Shown: positions 59,197 to 64,000 of the stretch, piece by piece
Position numbering within the stretch: position 1 is the stretch's first letter
Layout of the letters: each line of letters opens with the position of its first letter
Assembly (NCBI RefSeq): GCF_030247185.1
Contig: NC_080572.1
Location: 125,054,928 to 125,118,927, forward strand
Direction: 5' to 3'
Length of the DNA: 64,000 nt
Origin: Malaya genurostris
Taxonomy: Eukaryota; Arthropoda; Insecta; Diptera; Culicidae
Program-made: the position numbers and the translations under genes
The notes under the pieces: generated by a model
The model's database searches: none
What the model was told of the DNA's origin: nothing
What the model saw: only the letters and a program-made list of their open reading frames with translations

Positions 59197-59417
59197 GATG
59201 TAATGCATATTTCAAATCCGCTGCACCTGTTTATCAAAAACAAAAAGTTAGCAATAATTATGACAATATGTTTATACAGGAGAACGAATTGTATGAACCC
59301 TTGTATTCATTTCTATATATCATTCTCGATAGAGTAACGGCTCCAGTAGTCATCTCATATACGAAAACCATTAGTTAGAGATCTGCTGTCTCTGTTTGAT
59401 AGATTAACCTTAAGGCA

Positions 59418-59615
59418 AAGACATCACATTAACAAGATATCCAGCTCTCACATTTCCCGAACAAATCATTGGCAACAGAAAGAAAAACGTCAGATTCGTG
59501 CGTACCAAAATAGCAGCACTGCGAACCCATACATTTGATATGGTATTGTGAATGTGATGCTGAACTGATGATTGATTTCGCTCCAAGCTGACAGAGTCTG
59601 CTTAAGGGTAAGATG
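59418..59615 (-). repeat. Dispersed repeat (TCAGCTTGG...GTGAGAGC), copy 2
   Basis: Inverted relative of 32728-32985, sharing GCTCTCACATTTCCCGAACAAATC, AAAATAGCAGCACTGCGA and CAAGCTGACAG (complements). Non-coding. Confidence 0.6.
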
Positions 59616-59740
59616 TAAACAGATGCATTCGATTTGAGTTTTCGCGACGCTAGAGCCGAATCACAGATATTGTATTCGATTGTATCACAATTCATTAATT
59701 GGAAGTCGAGTAATCGGCAAAATAATATTGCTGCCATACT

Positions 59741-61060
59741 AATTTATTTATTTATTTATTTATTGCAAAATCAACAGACACGTTGTAGTTCTAATGATTT
59801 CTAAAACTACTCTAATTTCTAAAACTACTTAAAAAGTAGGGGTGTATTGTATTCTAAGGCAATAACGACACCGTTAATTCCATAGTTAGTGCGGCGTAGA
59901 GGTAGTCGAAGAAAGTCTTTTACCTGTCGAATTCCGGACGTTGCAAAATTTTTTTCAGAAACACGGAGAATAGATCCGTATAGATAACGTCCGTCTGTAC
60001 CTGTTAGACATAGGGTTTGTCACGTAAAATGTAAAGGATACAAGATTGGTAGCTATGGAGCGCTTCGGCATCATCCCGTATTGGGTATTATTGATGGACT
60101 GCTTCCAAGGATTAAAAATTGAAGTGAGTATTACTTTTTCGAACAGTTTAGGAGTAGCGCTTAGAGAAGTGATACCCGGTAGATGTTTACATCTTTTTTA
60201 TTGTCTTTCTTGTAGTCCGGGAATATCAACAAAGTTTCCCACAAATCGGGAAATACTCCTGTAGCTAATGACATCCTAAATAAATGGCAAAGGGGTTATA
60301 ATATCCCAGTTGAACATTTCTTCAGAATAACCGCCGGTATGCCATCTGGTTCAGTAGAATTCGATGACTTCAAGGTAACAATAGCCTTCTGTAGCGAATA
60401 CTCGTCTAAGTCAATAGAGTCCAAAGTGCAACAAGATACCGGAACATTGATCGCCGCTCGTTTGATTTGCTGTGGGAATTTAGCTTGGGTTGAGAAAACA
60501 CGAGCGAACTGTTCCGAAAAAAGCTGACAAATTTCTTGAGTACTCGAGCAAGTACTCGCATTAACGATGGTAATCTAAATTCATACCTTTGCTCATTTAC
60601 GTGCTTCCAGAATGCCTTTGGGTTAGACTTCATCCTACATTGTACATTCCCTAAATAGTTGGCATGGTAGTGCTTCACTGTTGCTTTGTGAAGTCTATTT
60701 ATCTGAGCATAATGGTGACACAAAACATAACTTCCATGCTTGCAGTATCGTGTTAGAGCAGCTCTTTTGAAAGTTTTCAGACGTCTCAATTCCGTGGTTA
60801 GCCACGGCGGATGCTGAGAATGTCGGACGGATCGTTCCGGAACAAAATAAACAATCGCGTAGATCAGCATATTGGAGAAGGTTTGTACAGCGGCGAGACG
60901 GCGGCTGATACCAGGTACCAGAGACTGACAACTGGAAGTTCGAAGCGGTCAACACTGGAAAGCGGCACAACGTAACTATTCTTGCCATTAAGAAGGTGTT
61001 CGGAAGATTCTCTCGCCACACTCTCACAAAAGACCAGGCAGCGAATAGCTCATACAACAT
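59741..61060 (-). pseudogene. CR1-type LINE, decayed RT fragment
   Basis: The minus strand carries, in order, a linker between EN and RT (PPWLTTELRRLKTFKRAAL, MKSNPKAFWKHVNEQR; 60870-60580), RT pieces (DGIPAV-like at about 60340, GITSLSATPKLFEKVI at about 60150, QYGMMPKRSIATNLVSFT at about 60050) and a C-terminal remnant (59860-59990). It ends in an (AAAT)n tail at 59741-59765, the kind of short-repeat tail CR1 elements use. Large deletions (no YADD region, no endonuclease) and several frame changes make it dead. A possible 5' end remnant lies at 61674-61692. Confidence 0.7.
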
Positions 61061-62146
61061 AGCAGGAATAGCTCGACTGTGGCTGGGGGCTCGAGGTTCA
61101 AGGGGGGTAGGGACTCAAGGGAGGGAGGGGGATTCAAAAGGTGAGGAAGATGCAAAACTTTGAAAGAATGGTTAAGTTATTTGCACTTTTACATAAAAGT
61201 ACTCTATTGTTCATGCAACTTTCTGTTGAAATTGGTGCAACGATCACATGCATCGGTCATATCACACTGCTCTGAGACATACGACATTAAAATACAGTTG
61301 GCACTACGGTCAGATAAAAGCTCAGGAAACTTGATGTCTTACTAATGTGTTGACTATTATCAGTGGTATTGTGCATATAACGAATAACCAACGAATGAAA
61401 AAAATGATCGAAAACACTTTCCAACCACTGTACTTCAGAACCAGATCGAAAACAATCAAACCGGTAATGCTTATGACAGACATGTGATATCGGAATAACT
61501 ATACACCATCAAATCACATGTCTGTCACCCTGAATCACGGTGGTGTCACGCGAGCATCATGATACAACGGTGATTTTCGTACTACGGTCATTTCTCGTTG
61601 TACTGTGCAAAATCACATCACTGTTTACTGCTACCAGCGCCATTGGCGAGCGATGGTGAACTCATGAAACAATCTGTTCAACACCGACTGATATTTCCTT
61701 CTTCTGAGCATCAAGTAATAAGCAAATATCGTTTTCTTTTGAAAAAAATGCTATGAAGCAGCATAAAACTTATATGCTTTATCAACGTTGTAGCATATTT
61801 TCAAAAAACAGTCAAATGTTCACAAAGTTGGTGCAGTTTTGAAATACGCATAAAGAAAACAATGTATTCATATTTGTGCATAAAATCAGCACTATTGAGT
61901 AATTGTTTTCTATTCAATAACATATAGTTTTATTGTTGAAATGGATTGAAAAATAAAATCAGAAGCAGAGCACGTACCAAGTAACATATTCAATTTGATA
62001 AATACTTGTAGTAGTTTTCAGTGTTACTTTATAAATATATCGTAACAAATTTAGACTCTTCAAAATCCTACTAAAAATCATTATGAGATTTATGAAGTAA
62101 ATTGAAGCATAAAACCTATGTCAAATCTATTTTGGAAACTCAAGAA
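61061..62146. other. Intergenic, possible LINE 5' leader at 61400-61692
   Basis: CTGTTCAACACCGACTGAT at 61674-61692 is identical to 59181-59199, the 5' end of the Jockey element. The sequence before it (61480-61670) is GC-richer and looks like an element leader read on the minus strand. The rest is AT-rich. Confidence 0.4.
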
Positions 62147-63654
62147 GGTTTTAAGGTGACCATGGAAGCAAGCCACAAATGGCAACCAAGAAACCACCTA
62201 CCCTCCCACTCCACCTTCCGCTATTTTGCCCTGCTCTTGATGTAAACAAACCATGAAACATATTTTTTCTTCGCGTAGGGGTAAATATGTTGCGTAGAAT
62301 TGCTACTGCAACTTGGTGACATAATCACTCATCGTATTGATATATGTTTACGATAAACTATCAACTCTGAATAATGTTTTGTGCAAAACATTTTCGAACC
62401 TTCATTAGAACGTTTCATCTTAAAATGTTATTATTTTTCACTCACCTCAAGATTTCAACTGCTGTTTATAGCTCTGTGACATAAGTAAGCTTTATGAAAC
62501 ACTTTTGAATTGTTCTTCACCGGTAATACCACCCTTTTATATTGGCAGTGATGCCATACATAATTAGAGAAAAAAACCTTGCAATGCACTGAAATGGCAT
62601 TATTTTCAATTAGTCGCACATTGATATAGGTAAAATTACGGGTCAAAACTTCTTTCGTACGTTACCATCTAAAATTTCAATATTAAAAAAAACGATAACA
62701 TTTGCCTAATTTCCATTCCAAACACTGCTTCCCCTCTTAATTATCCGCAACCCTGTTGTCTTATTTACTGTAGCTATGGAATGCAAAAAATAAACAAATT
62801 GTTCAAGTATTGCAATCTTTTTAAAATGCATCGTCCATCTACGAAGAGAAAAGCAGCGTTCATTCGCGAAAATCAATAGAAAAACAGATGGAATACGTTG
62901 ATAGAGTGTGTTTTGGGTAGTGAGTATGTGCGGGACTCATCAGTGGAAGAACTGCCAGATGTGCCGGTTCAAAACAATACCTCGGAATTTAGAAACTGTA
63001 CTGGATCCAATAATTTGGTATCAATAGGTAAAGTTCTAAAATATTTTCGTCAATATATGAAATTATATCGTCAAATTTACATGATAAATCTGTTCAGAGC
63101 AAATAGCTGATTTGTCATCAAGTGCCACTTGAATGTTCTCTGGGTGAGGTTGCTTCCCTAACCGAAAACGATGATGTTGTCGACAAAATGGAAAATGTAG
63201 AATTTGTTGGTTTGTATTTTTTGAATATGTGAGCTTCAGCATATTCAAACTCCATTGCAACAGAGTTTGTTCTGATTTCGTGTGGTGTTACTATACTTAA
63301 TCCATTAATGTAACAGCTTCTACTTTGTAATGTAAGAAAAATGCCAAGAACCAAACGAAAGCAAATAGTAAACTATCTTCTTTGGCACAATCATTATATT
63401 CTTTTGGTCGCATGATTGCAGTTTGTTAACTCCAGAATGAACATGAAGATGAGATAAGTCCACTCTGTTCTGCTAGGTGATTTGAATAGTTTCAATGTTT
63501 TCATTTTGTTCTTGCAACTGTATTCCTTTCAGCTCACAAATATTATTACTTTATCCCTCTCTACTCACAAATAGTGTTACGATATGAAAAAGTATTATTT
63601 CACCAATACTTTTACATTTATTTTCCCTGGCTTCTGTCCACGGTCACCTTAAAA
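62147..63654. mobile_element. Candidate 1.5-kb TIR element
   Basis: Left TTTTAAGGTGACCATGGAAGC and right (inverse) TTTTAAGGTGACCGTGGACAG give about 20 bases of inverted end with a few mismatches, continuing to AGCCA on both sides. No clear TSD and no transposase; inside is AT-rich with short ORFs only. It could be a non-autonomous element. Confidence 0.45.
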
Positions 63655-64000
63655 TCAGCTTTATGATGAACATAATCTTTTTTTTTGAAAATTTCGTAAT
63701 AAATAGACTGTTACGTTGATAGTATTCTTCTGGAATATGTGTGTGTGTCATGCCATTTTTGATGGTTACATACTAAGAATAGGGTAAGGGCTCCCTATTT
63801 TATCTGAGCTCCTATTTCCATCTCATCCCTTCACCTCATTACTTTAAACATGAATAATGTTTAAAAATGGATATTTAAGCTATAGTCAAACTTTTCCATC
63901 GGAAGAAATGGTTCTAAATTCTTCGGTGATTGTTTTTTTCACTTAAAACCAACTCACTTTTCGATTTAGGACACATTTTTGTCTCAAGATTTACAGTTCG
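63655..64000. other. Intergenic to window end
   Basis: AT-rich, no gene or repeat recognised. Confidence 0.4.

Larger units (their letters stand above)
54494..59212 (-). mobile_element. Jockey-clade non-LTR retrotransposon, apparently intact
   Basis: The 16-base TSD GATGTAATGCATATTT lies at 54494-54509 and 59197-59212. The 4.7-kb element reads on the minus strand. The 5' end is (TC)AGTCGGTGTTGAACAG (the first two bases are ambiguous with the TSD). A leader contains a 31-bp tandem duplication. ORF1 and ORF2 overlap. The 3' UTR has AATAAA (54569-54564), and a 45-base poly(A) tail (54510-54554) follows. Both ORFs are open throughout. Perfect TSD, long tail and open ORFs indicate a very recent insertion that may be able to move. 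It is a Juan/Jockey-like element by domain layout. Confidence 0.93.

Overview
This window looks like a euchromatic but heavily repeat-invaded segment of a large mosquito (Culicidae, probably culicine) genome. The evidence is AT-rich sequence with one compact, short-intron insect gene, non-LTR retrotransposons of the RTE, I/LOA, CR1 and Jockey types with mosquito-like proteins, and many MITEs and a dispersed 'GACTTCCGGTTCCGG' repeat family with (TG)n tracts. Nothing prokaryotic or viral was recognised. I could not run any search, so family names rest on motifs read by eye.

Layout. 1-2.4 kb: a ~1.2-kb TIR element split by a (TG)n repeat element. 3.48-6.81 kb: a decayed but complete RTE-type LINE with a 13-bp target-site duplication (TSD). 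9.0-9.3 kb: an exon-like ORF resembling the start of a secreted peptide precursor. 10.4-15.2 kb: small TA-flanked MITEs, one carrying a nested hAT-like element, and a LOA/I-type LINE 3' end. 15.8-22.4 kb: a jungle of the GACTTCCGG family containing two Harbinger-like hairpin MITEs. 23.2 kb: long (TA)n. 24.55-31.17 kb: a full-length I-clade LINE (gag-like ORF1, EN-RT-RNase H ORF2) with a 12-bp TSD and one frameshift in an A8 run. 31.5-37 kb: hairpin MITEs, a broken gene-like fragment and an 8-bp-TSD DNA element. 37.98-39.10 kb: a small LTR element with two identical 186-bp LTRs. 39.71-40.63 kb: a mariner-like transposase gene whose left end has been replaced by an inverted copy of its right end. 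41.75-45.66 kb: the only confidently recognised host gene, a five-exon CCCH zinc-finger gene homologous to Drosophila suppressor of sable/ZC3H4. 46-47 kb: RTE fragment. 47.1-49.3 kb: a foldback element and a second, uninterrupted copy of the first TIR element. 54.49-59.21 kb: an apparently intact Jockey-clade LINE with 16-bp TSD and long poly(A). 59.7-61.1 kb: a decayed CR1-type LINE. 62.1-63.7 kb: a possible TIR element.

How it fits together: the su(s)-like gene is predicted to act in nuclear RNA surveillance, and it sits among retrotransposons. The window records several layers of insertion: hAT in mariner-MITE, Harbinger-MITE in dispersed repeat, and dispersed repeat in TIR element. It also contains very recent arrivals (Jockey with intact ORFs; identical LTRs; perfect mariner arms). 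No tRNA, rRNA or CRISPR array was recognised.
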